From NCBI GenBank assembly GCA_044235645.1, contig JBIIHQ010000001.1, forward strand, positions 1-64,000: 64,000 nt of DNA, read 5' to 3'. The position numbers and the translations under genes are program-made. This document shows positions 8,939 through 19,400 of this stretch, piece by piece. Position 1 is the first letter of the stretch; each line of letters starts with the position of its first letter. This DNA comes from OMIW01 sp044235645 (GTDB taxonomy: Bacteria; Bdellovibrionota_C; UBA2361; OMIW01). The notes under the pieces are model-generated. The model made no database searches and had not been told where the DNA came from. It saw only the letters and a list, made by a program, of their open reading frames with translations.

Positions 8939-9598
8939 ATGAACACACGCCATCCCCACATCACCCAGCTCATCCCGCCTCTCCTTTTCCTCGTCGTAAC
9001 CCTCCTAGCGGGCTGCGCAACCGTTTACTACGCCACCTGGGAGCAGCTTGGCAAAGAGAAGCGCGACCTGCTCAAGGATAACGTCCTCGCAGCTCGCCTT
9101 GAGCAGCGAGAGACCCGTCAGGAATTCCGGGACGCCCTCACCCAATTACGCTCAACTTATGAGGTTCCATCAACACGCCTTCAAGCGGTTTACGAGGAAC
9201 TGAAACGGCACCAGAAGCGACTTACCCGTCGGTACAACGACCTCGAGGGCCGAATAGCTAAACTCAATACAATCGCGACAGACCTCTTCTCGGAGTGGCG
9301 TGAGGAGGCCGAATCCATCAGCAACCGAGAGTTTCACAGGCGAAGCCTTGAGCAGCTTGCTGAAGCTCGGGCCCGCTACCGCCACATGCAAACAGCCCTC
9401 GCTCAGACTCAGAACAGGTGTCGCCCAGTGTTGAATCAATTCAACGAATATGTCCTCTTTCTTAAGCACAATCTCAACGCTCAGGCCCTTGGAGCACTCC
9501 ACGGTGAAGCCCAGGAGATTATAGAGGGGCTCGGCAACCTCATTGAGGAGCTGAATAATTCAATCTCAGAGACCGATGCATTCATCGCAACATTGTAA
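8939..9598 (+). CDS. DUF2959-family lipoprotein
   Basis: A 219-residue protein. The N-terminus has a basic start, a hydrophobic stretch (PPLLFLVVTLLAGC) and the lipobox LAGC, so it should be lipidated on Cys and attached to an envelope membrane. The mature part is almost wholly alpha-helical and charged, with predicted coiled coils. The sequence VYYATWEQLGKEKRDLLKDNV and the late VLFLKHNLNAQALGAL are hallmarks of the DUF2959 family, whose role is unknown to me. The ATG at 8939 gives the cleanest lipoprotein signal; a longer reading from 8870 would put a hydrophilic tail in front of it. No neighbouring gene suggests a partner. Confidence 0.85.
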   Translation: MNTRHPHITQLIPPLLFLVVTLLAGCATVYYATWEQLGKEKRDLLKDNVLAARLEQRETRQEFRDALTQLRSTYEVPSTRLQAVYEELKRHQKRLTRRYNDLEGRIAKLNTIATDLFSEWREEAESISNREFHRRSLEQLAEARARYRHMQTALAQTQNRCRPVLNQFNEYVLFLKHNLNAQALGALHGEAQEIIEGLGNLIEELNNSISETDAFIATL

Positions 9599-9717
9599 AG
9601 AAAGGGGGTAGTAATCGGGCCCATCCCCCTCCGAGGGCCTATCATAGACCCCTATCTTTTTCGCCCTTTCTGGGATATCGTTCGACTGTCGGAGTTAAAA
9701 CGACGACCATTAGTTTT

Positions 9718-9752
9718 ATTTGGCGAGCATTTTATCCTAATTGTCGCCAAAT
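9718..9752. promoter_or_regulatory. 9-bp inverted repeat upstream of glnA
   Basis: ATTTGGCGA at 9718-9726 is the exact reverse complement of TCGCCAAAT at 9744-9752, with 17 bases between. It ends 57 bases before the glnA ATG, a position suited to an operator or to a leader hairpin. A direct repeat ACTTTTGT occurs twice just downstream of it. Confidence 0.4.
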
Positions 9753-9809
9753 TTATCTGCGCCTTACTTACTTTTGTTCAGTAACTTTTGTGATAAGGAG
9801 TCTCCTTCT

Positions 9810-11255
9810 ATGACCGCCACCTCCAAACCCCTTCGCGACTTCCTCGAAATTCCATACGACGAGCTTGAGGCGAAGAACCTCGCCGCGAAAGAAAAGCAGA
9901 AGAATCGGGTATCCGATGCTGAGCTCGCCAAGTTCTACATCAGCGAACTCGAGAAGGAGCCTCGGATTAAGGCGGTCACGGTGTGCTTCTCAGACCTCGA
10001 GGGGCGCTTTCATATGCTCGATTATGACAAGAAATTTCTCCTCAAATCGCACGATAATCTCACCTTCGACGGCTCTTCAATTCGTGGCTTCTCGGTCGTC
10101 AGCGAATCAGATCTCCGACTCGGCATCGACTGGGGGTCATTTCGATGGCTGCCAAGCGATGTTTTCGGTCCCGGAAAGGTAATCGTCTTCGGCCTCATCC
10201 TCGATAAAGAGGGCAAACCGTATATGTCAGACATGAGGGGTCAGCTCAAAGCGTATTCCGAGGAGCTGAGCAAAGAGGGAATGACCGTCAACGTCGCCGT
10301 CGAGGTTGAGGGCTTCCTTTTCCAGGGACTCAACGCTGAGCAGAGTTACGTGTCCAAGGATGGTTTCACCATCGTATCAAGTGGTGGCTACTACAACGCC
10401 CTCCCGAACGATACCCTCAAGCTCTTCATCGATAGACTTGCCGAGGCACAACGGGCACTTGGCTTTGAAAATGAGAAGGATCACCCCGAGGTCGCTCCCT
10501 CTCAGTTCGAGCTGAACTACTCGTACTGCGACGCCTTGCTCGCTGCCGATCAGGTTCAGCTTTACAAGCTCGTTGCCCGACAGGTCGCTGCAAACATGGG
10601 GTGCACTGCGAGCTTCCTTCCGAAGCCGATTGCTGGGATCAACGGAAGTGGCATGCACACCAACATGTCGATCAGCAAGAATGGAAAGAATATCTTCTAT
10701 GACGCTACCGGCGAGGAGAATCTCTCGAAGTTCGCGTGGGATTTCGTCGATCGAATCCTCAACAGCGCTAATGACATTTGCCTCCTCCTCAACCCGAGCG
10801 TTAACAGCTACCGCCGGCTTGACCCTCACTTCGAAGCACCGAACCAGATTAAATCATCGCCAGTCGATCGTACCTCAATGGTGCGCATTCCTCTCGGTAA
10901 CGATAAATCGGCTCGAATCGAAGTGCGAACAGTCGCACCCGATGCAAACCCTTACTTGGCCTTTTATGCGCTGATCAAAACCGGGCTCAACGGGCCGATG
11001 ACTGAGGCCATCACATCAGAATCCCGCCGAACGAGGACCCGCTTTCTCCCCGGCAACATCCACGATGCGATCAGGCTCTTCAAGCAGAGCGATTTTATCG
11101 GCGAAGTGCTCGGCCAAGAGAACAAAGAGAAGTATCTCGATCGCAAGCTCGCCGTGGCAGAACGATCGCCGAAGGAGCTCGGAACGCTGGTCAAAACTAG
11201 TGAGATCCTGTTCCACCACGAGGTAACAAATCAGTACCTGTGGTCTCGGTTCTAG
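9810..11255 (+). CDS. glnA: Glutamine synthetase, type I
   Basis: A 481-residue glutamine synthetase, which makes glutamine from glutamate, ammonia and ATP in the cytoplasm. The family marks are visible: the beta-grasp segment with FDGSSIRGF, the metal and glutamate ligands in EVEGFLF and PSQFELNYSYCDAL, the ammonia/glutamate loop NGSGMHTNMS, SPVDRTSMVRIP and the ADANPYLAF block. The region that in enterobacterial enzymes carries the adenylylated Tyr (NLYDLP) reads RTRFLP here, so that control site is missing. AAGGAG stands nine bases before the ATG. A 9-bp inverted repeat lies upstream and a 13-bp hairpin downstream, so it looks like a single-gene transcript. Confidence 0.95.
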   Translation: MTATSKPLRDFLEIPYDELEAKNLAAKEKQKNRVSDAELAKFYISELEKEPRIKAVTVCFSDLEGRFHMLDYDKKFLLKSHDNLTFDGSSIRGFSVVSESDLRLGIDWGSFRWLPSDVFGPGKVIVFGLILDKEGKPYMSDMRGQLKAYSEELSKEGMTVNVAVEVEGFLFQGLNAEQSYVSKDGFTIVSSGGYYNALPNDTLKLFIDRLAEAQRALGFENEKDHPEVAPSQFELNYSYCDALLAADQVQLYKLVARQVAANMGCTASFLPKPIAGINGSGMHTNMSISKNGKNIFYDATGEENLSKFAWDFVDRILNSANDICLLLNPSVNSYRRLDPHFEAPNQIKSSPVDRTSMVRIPLGNDKSARIEVRTVAPDANPYLAFYALIKTGLNGPMTEAITSESRRTRTRFLPGNIHDAIRLFKQSDFIGEVLGQENKEKYLDRKLAVAERSPKELGTLVKTSEILFHHEVTNQYLWSRF

Positions 11256-11262
11256 AAAGGGG

Positions 11263-11301
11263 GAGAAGGGGCTCGTGGGATTCTTTCCCGAGCCCCTTCT
11301 C
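11263..11301 (+). terminator. 13-bp perfect hairpin after glnA
   Basis: GAGAAGGGGCTCG at 11263-11275 pairs perfectly with CGAGCCCCTTCTC at 11289-11301 around a 13-base loop. It starts 8 bases after the glnA stop. No run of T follows, so it may be a U-poor terminator or a 3' end stabiliser. Confidence 0.6.
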
Positions 11302-11408
11302 AGCGTTCAGGAGGAACCTTTTGTGAGCCTTCTCCGATAATATTGAATATTATCTGTGCTTTACCTCGGGAGTGTGGGGGCAAGCCAGGTTTAAATAAAT
11401 CATAATAG

Positions 11409-11436
11409 TTGAGTAGAACCTTTCGTTTGGTACAAT
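11409..11436 (+). promoter_or_regulatory. Sigma-70-type promoter for the 561-residue unknown gene
   Basis: TTGAGT at 11409-11414 and TACAAT at 11431-11436 are 16 bases apart. The first ATG of the downstream frame (11435) overlaps the -10 box, so it cannot be in a transcript starting near 11443; this supports the GTG at 11477 as the real start. Confidence 0.6.
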
Positions 11437-11476
11437 GAGGGGTGTTGCAGAGAGGGGGTATTTTAAGGGAGGTCGC

Positions 11477-13162
11477 GTGAGTCTTGGACCGGCACCTGGA
11501 AGCCGAACAGACCAAAGAGTAGAACCAAGCCGTCCTAACCCCGGGCGACAGGACTTTAGCTCGCTCTCACAACCAGCAGGCAGTCCCCCGCAAGAAATAG
11601 AATTGTCAAGTAAAGATGTTGAGGGAATTCTCTCAAGCCTAAAATTGAACTCGCCTCTTCCCGACGAGCTAGAACTCGTCGCCTCGATAAAGATCGTCGA
11701 TAATAAAAATAACTCCACTAATGAGCTTCATGAAGCCGACGACCTTCTGAGGCAAATTCTTAAATCGCCCTCCCAACTTGCGGACCTGGATCCCGGAAGT
11801 GAGGTCAAACTCACATTTAGAGCTGATATTAAAGCAGACTCTGAGGGTAGCATGCCTTCCTCCCTTATCGGAGTACCAGTAACGCCATTTGCAAGCATTG
11901 AGGGCGGGGCGAAAGGAAAGATTGAGCTCGCGGTTCTGGTCGAAAACGACTCCGATCTTCGGGTTACCGCGACCATCGGGGGAGGTATCGAAGGATCGGG
12001 CCGGGCTGGTGTGCGCGCTCCATGGATAAACATTCCTGAGCCCCTCAAAAAGATAAGCACAGGCGTGTCTCGCCTATTCAGCCTAAAATCGATTCAAGCT
12101 CCAAAACCGTTAAAGCGCATCATCGAGGTACTGATGGATGATGCCCCGAGCGCATCAGCTGGTATCCAAGCTGAAGATACGAAACATCGGTCCGTTGTAT
12201 TACACATTCCAAGAACTGCGTTTGCCTTTAAAGAGCTGCTTTCTGGGATTTTATCCGGAAAGGTTTTTTCAAGCGAATGCATAAAATCCCTCAACCCCAC
12301 AAGAATTGAAAGTGGGAGCTTTTCGGCGAGCGGAGATATCTCTCTCAGATTGCCAGGCGATGCTTCGGTTCGAATAGCCGAAAACAGCGAGTCACACGCA
12401 TCGGAGACGAGAACGACCTCGTCAGAAAAAACCCGGGAAAGATTGTGGGACCGTGTCACAGGATTTCTCGGTGGGAAGAGGGAGGTAAGAGTCAAGACAG
12501 GGACGGTGACAACTCTCGAAACACAGGGTGAAAATGGGGCCGACATTTCCCCTAAAACCTGCGCGTGTGTCGAAATTTCACTCAGTCAACACTGGCGCAG
12601 AGATTGGCATACCCTGAAAGCGGTTCGATTCCTTCGTGCCTTGAGGCCAAACTGTGAACTTCTGAAGAGCTCTGAGCACTTCTCGCTACAACCCTCCAGC
12701 TTCTGGGACAGAATATCTGGTAAAGATCGAGCTCATCAAAACATAAATGTTGTCCTGTCTCCTGAAGAAGTGACCACGATTCTGAGGAAAGCTCGGTCGG
12801 GTAATGCTTTTGAGTCGATGGTACAAAGCTACGAAGCGGCTGCTGGAACGATCAGAGCTGAAAAGGTTCTCCCCCCACGCATTCAGAAAACCGCCGAATC
12901 TTTCGCCGAGAATCTCTCACGAATTGCTTACAAAACAGATGCCGGTTCGTCCTGCAGGGAACCGCTGGAAACCCTTTTCCTGAAACTTAGCAAAGACGCT
13001 TGCCCATTGAGCACGATCCTCGCCTTGAAAAAATTAGCTCACGAATCAAATGGGCAACATCCGAATCCAAGCGTAGTATCAGGTCAGGTCACCGTACCCG
13101 GCCTCACAATTGCGATCGGAGAGCCAACCTCCCCCAAGGAATCTCCAGCCAGAGCCCGATAA
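11477..13162 (+). CDS. Unknown 561-residue protein
   Basis: I do not recognise this protein. After a Pro/Gly/Ser-rich N-terminal stretch (about 45 residues) there is a region of alternating beta-type sequence (about 60-190, with SEVKLTFRADIKAD and KIELAVLVEN), a second such region around 290-320, a Ser/Thr/Glu-rich part and a more helical C-terminal third. There is no signal peptide, membrane helix or catalytic motif that I can name. I chose GTG at 11477 because AAGGGAGG precedes it at the right distance and because an upstream promoter excludes the earlier ATG. The sequence is richer in A than its neighbours. It converges with topA and stands alone as a transcript. Its general style (disordered front, no secretion signal) recalls the unknown proteins at 36-48 kb, but I see no clear sequence match. 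Confidence 0.7.
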   Translation: MSLGPAPGSRTDQRVEPSRPNPGRQDFSSLSQPAGSPPQEIELSSKDVEGILSSLKLNSPLPDELELVASIKIVDNKNNSTNELHEADDLLRQILKSPSQLADLDPGSEVKLTFRADIKADSEGSMPSSLIGVPVTPFASIEGGAKGKIELAVLVENDSDLRVTATIGGGIEGSGRAGVRAPWINIPEPLKKISTGVSRLFSLKSIQAPKPLKRIIEVLMDDAPSASAGIQAEDTKHRSVVLHIPRTAFAFKELLSGILSGKVFSSECIKSLNPTRIESGSFSASGDISLRLPGDASVRIAENSESHASETRTTSSEKTRERLWDRVTGFLGGKREVRVKTGTVTTLETQGENGADISPKTCACVEISLSQHWRRDWHTLKAVRFLRALRPNCELLKSSEHFSLQPSSFWDRISGKDRAHQNINVVLSPEEVTTILRKARSGNAFESMVQSYEAAAGTIRAEKVLPPRIQKTAESFAENLSRIAYKTDAGSSCREPLETLFLKLSKDACPLSTILALKKLAHESNGQHPNPSVVSGQVTVPGLTIAIGEPTSPKESPARAR

Positions 13163-13228
13163 AAATAGTAGCGACGGACTGAGGAGGAGAGTTTGGGAAT
13201 GGCTATTTTCTCGATCTTCGGGCTCTCG

Positions 13229-16036
13229 TCACTTCGCGCCTCTCTTTCCCTTCTTACTGGTCGCCGAGCTGCTGCCACCCCCGGCGGAAGCCCTCTTCTT
13301 AGCCGTCGACCCACTTGCAGTCACGCGGGTTGGTTTGGCAGCCTTGGTCGCTTTCTTCTCCGTTGTTCCCTTATCTGCCCCCTCATCAGCAGGTTTGGTC
13401 GCCGCCTTCTTCTTGGGTGCCCCCTTTGCTGCTCCTGAGGCGCTTGCGCCCCTCTTCGCAGGAGCTTTTCGCTTGACGCCGCCATCCTGCTCGATCTTCG
13501 CCGCCCGCTCAGCGAGCAACGCTACTGCCTCCTCAACCGAAAATGCGACGGGATCTGCGCCTCGAGGAAGCGATGCGTTGAGCTCACCATCTGTCACGTA
13601 CGGCCCGTATCGACCACTCTTAATGACGAGCGGTTTCTTCGTTTCTGGATGAGCTCCAAGCTCTCTTAGCGGGGCTGCGGGAGCTGCGCGCTGCCTCCCT
13701 CCTGTTTTGGGCTGCGCGAGGATCTCGAGGGCTTCGGAGAGGGAGAGGTCAAGAAGGGAATAACCAGCAGGAATCGAGCGCGACTCAGAGCCACACTTAA
13801 TGTATGGACCAAAACGCCCGTTCATCGCCTGAATATCGCCTCCTGAGGCGGGATCGATACCAACAGTACGAGGTAACGAGAGAAGCTTTATCGCGATATC
13901 GAGAGTTACATCGGCGGGTGCCATCCCCGGAAGAAGCGATGCCATCTTTGGCTTTTCCTCTCCCTCGGCAACTCCTTCCTGAACGTACGGGCCAAAACGC
14001 CCCGCTTTGAGATAAATCGGCTTATGAGAGGTCGGGTGATCGCCGAGACTCTCGGGGCCGTGAGCAGCCGCAGAAAGCAGCTCAGCCGCCTTCTCCTTTG
14101 ATAGCTCGTCAGGAGCCAACCCCTCCGGAAGCGCGCACCGATGAGTGCCATCAGTAAGAAATGGTCCGTACCTTCCGATCCGAACCTCGATGGTTCCACC
14201 ATCTTCCCCTTTGCCAATGTCGATCCCGCACACATCGCGAGGATCAATAACCTCCTCGCCATGCTTCACCAAGGAATCCAGCCCCGGTTTATCACCCGCA
14301 TAGAAATCTTTTAAATAGGAGATATTGTCTGCCTCTCCGCGCGATATCGCGTCAAGATCCTCCTCGAGCCCGGCAGTGTACGTGTAATCGACGACCCCCT
14401 CAAAAAAACGCTCCATCAATCGGGTCACCGCCATCGCCAAGAAGGTCGGGATGAGCTGCTGACCCCGTTTGAATGCGTAATCGCGAGAAAGAACGACATC
14501 AACTATCGTGGCCCACGTGCTTGGGCGACCGATCCCAAGTCGCTCGAGCTCTTTTATCAAGCTTCCCTCGGTAAAGCGGGGGGGAGCTTTTGTCTCGTGT
14601 TTTGTTGCTTCGAGTTTGTCTATCGAGAGAACATCACCCTCCGCGAGAGGCGGAAGCATTCGCTCCTTGTCAGCGAGGTCAGCCTCTGGATCGTCGCTTC
14701 CCTCGACGTACGCCCGCAAGAAACCGGGGAAGGAGATAGTCTTGCCCGAGGACCGAAAAAGTCCTCGACCGATGCCTACCTGGACCGACACGTGGGTTCC
14801 CTCGGCGTCCTTCATCTGACAGGCGACCATCCGCTTCCAGATGAGTTCGTACAACTTCGCAGCCTCAGCCCCCATTTTCGCGCGAACCGAGTCGATCGAC
14901 TCAAAACGAGCCCCCGCTGGTCGAATGGCCTCGTGCGCCTCCTGAGCATTCTTGACCTTGGTCTTATAGTGCCGGGGTGAGTCGGGCAAAAATTGCTTAC
15001 CATAATCAGAGAGAATGAACGAGCGCGCCGCCGATATCGCCTCCTCGGAAAGGTTTGTCGAGTCGGTTCTCATGTAGGTAATAAATCCATTCTCGTACAA
15101 CGTCTGAGCAACCTGCATCGTCCGCCGTACCGAGAATCCAAGCTTGCGGCTGGCCTCCTGCTGCAAGGTGCTCGTCGTAAACGGAGGATAGGGTCGCGAC
15201 GTGAAAGGCTTTTGCTCAACCTTACGCACCACCGCACTTTCCCGCTCAAGCTCAGCCTTGAGCCGCGCGGCCCCCTCTTCGTCGAGATATACGACCGCAT
15301 TCGGATCGGAGAGCTTTCCTGTTTTCGGGTCAAAATCGCGTCCCTCCGCGACCCTCTTTCCATCAACCTGCGAGAGGTCAGCGTCGAATTTCCCCGCTTT
15401 CGCACCGAAAAGCCCCGCGAGCCCCCAATACGCCGCCGACCTAAACTGCATTCGCTCCCGCTCCCGCTCGACGAGGAGTCTCAGCGCGACGCTCTGCACC
15501 CGGCCCGCACTCAATCGGGGTTTCATCTTCTTCCAGAGGATTGGACTAACGAGGTACCCAAAAAGCCTATCAATTACCCGACGGGTTTCTTGTGCCTTTA
15601 CGAGGTTTTCATCTATCGCCCGAGGAGATCTGAGCGCCTCACCAATCGCTGATTCAGTGATCTCATGAAAGACGAGCCGCTTCACCGGCACTTTGGGCTT
15701 TAGCACATCGAGCAGGTGCCAGCTTATCGACTCTCCTTCTCGGTCCTCGTCGGTTGCCAGATACACTTCGTTCGCTTCGTCGAGCGCTTTTTGAAGCTCA
15801 CTGACATGCTTCTTTTTATCCGCAGGAACGATGTAAAGTGGCTTGAAATCCTCATCGACGTTAATACCGAGCTTTGCCCACGGCTCTTTCTTTATCCGTG
15901 CAGGAATCTCTGAGGCGCTGTTCGGAAGATCCCGAACATGACCAAACGACGCCTTGACGACAAAGCCTTTACCCAAAAACTTTCCTATCGTCTTTGCCTT
16001 TGTCGGCGACTCGACGATAATTAATGATTTTGACAT
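13229..16036 (-). CDS. topA: DNA topoisomerase I
   Basis: A 935-residue type IA topoisomerase that relaxes negative supercoils through a 5'-phosphotyrosine intermediate. The Toprim domain has Glu9 and the acidic triad motif TDEDREGE (Asp96, Asp98, Glu100). The catalytic Tyr is Tyr321 in FITYMRTDS. The C-terminal half has four topoisomerase C-terminal repeats with GRYGPF, GRFGPYV, GRFGPYI and GRYGPYV signatures, instead of four-Cys zinc fingers. The last 80 residues form a Lys/Ala/Ser-rich basic tail that should add non-specific DNA binding, as in mycobacterial TopA. GGGAGAG lies six bases before the ATG. It converges with the unknown gene and is divergent from ileS. Confidence 0.97.
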   Translation of the reverse strand: MSKSLIIVESPTKAKTIGKFLGKGFVVKASFGHVRDLPNSASEIPARIKKEPWAKLGINVDEDFKPLYIVPADKKKHVSELQKALDEANEVYLATDEDREGESISWHLLDVLKPKVPVKRLVFHEITESAIGEALRSPRAIDENLVKAQETRRVIDRLFGYLVSPILWKKMKPRLSAGRVQSVALRLLVERERERMQFRSAAYWGLAGLFGAKAGKFDADLSQVDGKRVAEGRDFDPKTGKLSDPNAVVYLDEEGAARLKAELERESAVVRKVEQKPFTSRPYPPFTTSTLQQEASRKLGFSVRRTMQVAQTLYENGFITYMRTDSTNLSEEAISAARSFILSDYGKQFLPDSPRHYKTKVKNAQEAHEAIRPAGARFESIDSVRAKMGAEAAKLYELIWKRMVACQMKDAEGTHVSVQVGIGRGLFRSSGKTISFPGFLRAYVEGSDDPEADLADKERMLPPLAEGDVLSIDKLEATKHETKAPPRFTEGSLIKELERLGIGRPSTWATIVDVVLSRDYAFKRGQQLIPTFLAMAVTRLMERFFEGVVDYTYTAGLEEDLDAISRGEADNISYLKDFYAGDKPGLDSLVKHGEEVIDPRDVCGIDIGKGEDGGTIEVRIGRYGPFLTDGTHRCALPEGLAPDELSKEKAAELLSAAAHGPESLGDHPTSHKPIYLKAGRFGPYVQEGVAEGEEKPKMASLLPGMAPADVTLDIAIKLLSLPRTVGIDPASGGDIQAMNGRFGPYIKCGSESRSIPAGYSLLDLSLSEALEILAQPKTGGRQRAAPAAPLRELGAHPETKKPLVIKSGRYGPYVTDGELNASLPRGADPVAFSVEEAVALLAERAAKIEQDGGVKRKAPAKRGASASGAAKGAPKKKAATKPADEGADKGTTEKKATKAAKPTRVTASGSTAKKRASAGGGSSSATSKKGKRGAK

Positions 16037-16407
16037 CAGATACTCTCCCAGGCCGCGGCATTATTACCCGCGTCCATTCTGCGCTAAGGCGCTCTATGTC
16101 CGGCGCTACCGAGAGGCCCCCACGCATGACGCTCCAAGAGGTCCCTCTGGCCTACCACTGACGCTTTACCAGCTTCATTCATCCCCTACACGGGGACAGT
16201 AACCTATTTGTTTCTGTCAATAAATACAACTTTTGGGGGCTGCCGGGGGGGCATATCTTGAGCACCTCACTCGGAGGGCCTGAAAACACCTCTTGATCCT
16301 TCCACATCCGGTTTGCTCGCCCCACCACCATTTGGCATCATATCCCCTCACCATTGTTGAATTACTTTGCTGAATAACTCCCTCCCCGCAACACCGCAAG
16401 GACCACG
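16037..16407. other. Divergent topA-ileS intergenic region
   Basis: These 371 bases separate two divergent genes and should hold both promoters. On the minus strand TTGACA occurs at 16220-16215, a perfect -35 element towards topA, but no convincing -10 sits 16-18 bases further on. Upstream of ileS I looked for a T-box leader (its conserved AGGGTGG core) and found none. Confidence 0.5.
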
Positions 16408-19400
16408 ATGACAGGCCATCCTTCCCCCCGCAGCGAGAGCCTCCGTAAAGTTGAAACTCGCCCAAGCCTCCCCGAGCTGGAAAACGGCGTCGTTCATCGA
16501 TGGGAGCGAGAGGCTACATTTAAACGGTCAATGGCGCGGCGGTCGGGACGTCCCGAATATGTGTTCTACGATGGTCCCCCCTTTCCGACCGGCAGCCCCC
16601 ACCACGGAACGATCTTCGTCTCAATCCTTAAAGATGTTGTCGGTCGTTTTTGGACGATGCGAGGATATTCCGTACCACGAACCTGGGGATGGGATTGTCA
16701 CGGTCTCCCGATTGAAACCATCGCCGAGAAGAATCTTGGCCTCAAAGATAAGAGTGAGATAGAGCGCACGATCGGAGTTGCTGCTTTTAATGCGGAGTGT
16801 CGTCGCATCGTCAGCGATTTCAACGAAGCGTGGAAGCGATATATTAATCGACTCGGTCGGTGGGTTGATATGGAGCACCCCTACCGCACCCTCGATCGCT
16901 CTTTTATGGAATCGGTGATCTGGGCGTTTGGAGAGGCACATCAAAAGGGGCTCATATACAAAGATTATCGAGTATCACCGTATTGTTATCGGTGTGAAAC
17001 TCCTCTCTCGATCTCGGAAATCCGGGTCGATGACGCAACCCGACCCAAACAGGATCGAGCGATAACCGTCACTTTCCGGCTCAATACCCTTGCGGGGGTT
17101 TCCGCGCTTGAGGGTGTTTTCGCGCTCGCTTGGACGACAACTCCGTGGACACTCCCCTCAAACCTCGCCCTCGCTGTTGGCCCGACGATTGAGTACGTTA
17201 TCGCCGAAACCTCACGGGGTCGATTGCTTCTTGCGAAAAGTGCGCTTGGTCGCTACGCCAAAGAGCTAGGGGAAAATCCTCCGGTCGTCGCACTTTTCAC
17301 CGGCGCAGAGCTCGCTGAAAAGGGAGTTTCCTACGAACCGCTCCTCCCCTATTTTGCCGCGACCAGGAACGCGTTCCGACTGATTTCAGCAGACTTCGTA
17401 TCAACCGAGGACGGAACCGGTATCGTTCATATCGCACCCGCTTTCGGTGAGGATGACTACTGGGCTTCGCGCTCCGCCGAGATAGAGGTACAGAATCCGG
17501 TCGACTCGAATGGATGTTTTACCCCCGAGGTGACCGATTTTGCCGGACTCAATGTGCACGATGCAAACCCAACTATCATCAAGTTCCTCAAAGAGAAGGG
17601 GAGAGTCATCCGCGATGAAACGATCGAACACAACTATCCCCACTGCTGGCGGTGTCGTACCCCGCTGATCTATCGGGCACTCGATGCGTGGTACCTCAAG
17701 GTTGAAGAGATACGGAACCGGCTTATCGAAACGAACGAGGAGATCACCTGGCACCCCTCAGGAGTCAAGCACGGCCGTTTTGGTAACTGGCTTAAGAATG
17801 CTCGCGATTGGAACCTCTCGCGCAACCGTTTCTGGGCGACCCCGATCCCGGTTTGGGAGTGTGGAGGCTGTGGCGGTCAACGAGTCTACGGCTCAGTTTC
17901 TGAGCTCGAGCGAGATGCCGGCGTATCGCTCCCCGACCTCCATAAAGAGTTCCTCGACGAGGTTGTTATCCCGTGCTCGTGCGGCGATACCTTCAAACGG
18001 GTTCCCGAGGTGCTCGACTGCTGGTTCGAATCAGGCTCGATGCCGTACGGTCAATTCCACTATCCTTTTGAGAACGAGGAGCACTTCCGCTCGCACTTCC
18101 CAGCGGACTTTATCGTCGAGTACACCGGGCAGATTCGCACCTGGTTCTACTACCTTCATGTCCTCTCAACAGCGATATTCGACAGACCTGCATTCAAGCA
18201 CTGCATGGTTCACGGGACCCTGCTCGCTGCTGATGGGAAGAAGATGTCAAAAAGTTTAAAAAACTACACCGATCCCTATGAAATCATGGATCGGCACGGT
18301 GCAGATGCGCTCCGCGCTTACCTCCTCTCCTCTCCCGCTGTCGGCATCGAAGATCTCTCATTCCGCGACGATGGCGTTGAGGGGATGGTTAAACTGATAA
18401 TGCTTCCTCTCTGGAACGCACTCTCGTTCTTCACCTCGTACGCTGAAATAGATGCCGTCACACCGGGCGAGCTTGGACTTTCTGGGAAGGAGCTCACTGA
18501 GCTCGACCGATTTATCCTCTCGGAGGGAGAGATACTGAAGCAAGCGGTGACACATCATCTCGAACATTACGAGATGAACGATGCAATGCGTCTATTCGGG
18601 CCATTCCTCGATACCCTTAACAACTGGTATATCAGAAGAAGCAGAGAACGGGTGTGGTCTGAAGATCCTCGCTCCCCGGAGAAGATGTCCTTCTATGCGA
18701 CCGTATACGATATTCTCAGCACGGTCTCTCAGCTACTGGCTCCCCTCTGTCCATTTATCGCGGAGCTTGTCTGGGAGCGGCTCGGGTTTGGCGATAGTGT
18801 TCATCTCAGCGATTGGCCGCCGGTGCGCGGGGATCTCATCGATAACACCCTCTCACGAGAGGTCAATCTCATAAGAGCGATGGTATCCGCGGGGCTTTCG
18901 GTACGGGCGCGAGAAAAACTCAGGGTGCGACTCCCTCTAGCTGCCGCGAAGATCGCAGTTCGTCAGAAGATATCCTCCGACCTCGAGCGATACATTCCCG
19001 TTCTGTGTGGCGAGCTTAATGTAAAATCGATCGAATTCCTCGAAGATTCCTCCTCAATTGCGACATTGACTGCAAAGGTCAATGCGCGGGTTGTTGGACC
19101 CCGCCTCGGGTCTCGGGTTCAGGAGGTGATCCAAAAAGTGCGCACCGGCGACTTCACGGTTATCGGTGAACACGCGATTCAGGTTGGCGATATCGAGCTT
19201 ACCCCCGGCGAGGTGGAAGTGGGATTCGCCGGAAAACCAGGGCTTGCCGTGCAAGCGGGGAGCGGTTTTGTCATCGCACTCGATACCGCTCTTACCCACG
19301 AACTAACCCTCGAAGGACGTGCTCGTGATCTTGTTCGAGAAATTCAGGATCTCCGCAAAGAAGCAAACCTTCACATCGCCGATCGGATAGTCCTCGCAAT

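Noticed and set aside
10377..10829. 150-codon minus-strand frame inside glnA
   Set aside because: It mirrors a fully conserved part of glutamine synthetase and shows no independent signals.
14993..15652. 219-codon plus-strand frame inside topA
   Set aside because: It is antisense to the well-conserved topA coding sequence, is Arg/Leu-rich as expected for a shadow frame, and has no motif.
16200..16407. T-box riboswitch before ileS
   Set aside because: The conserved T-box core and specifier hairpin were looked for and not found.
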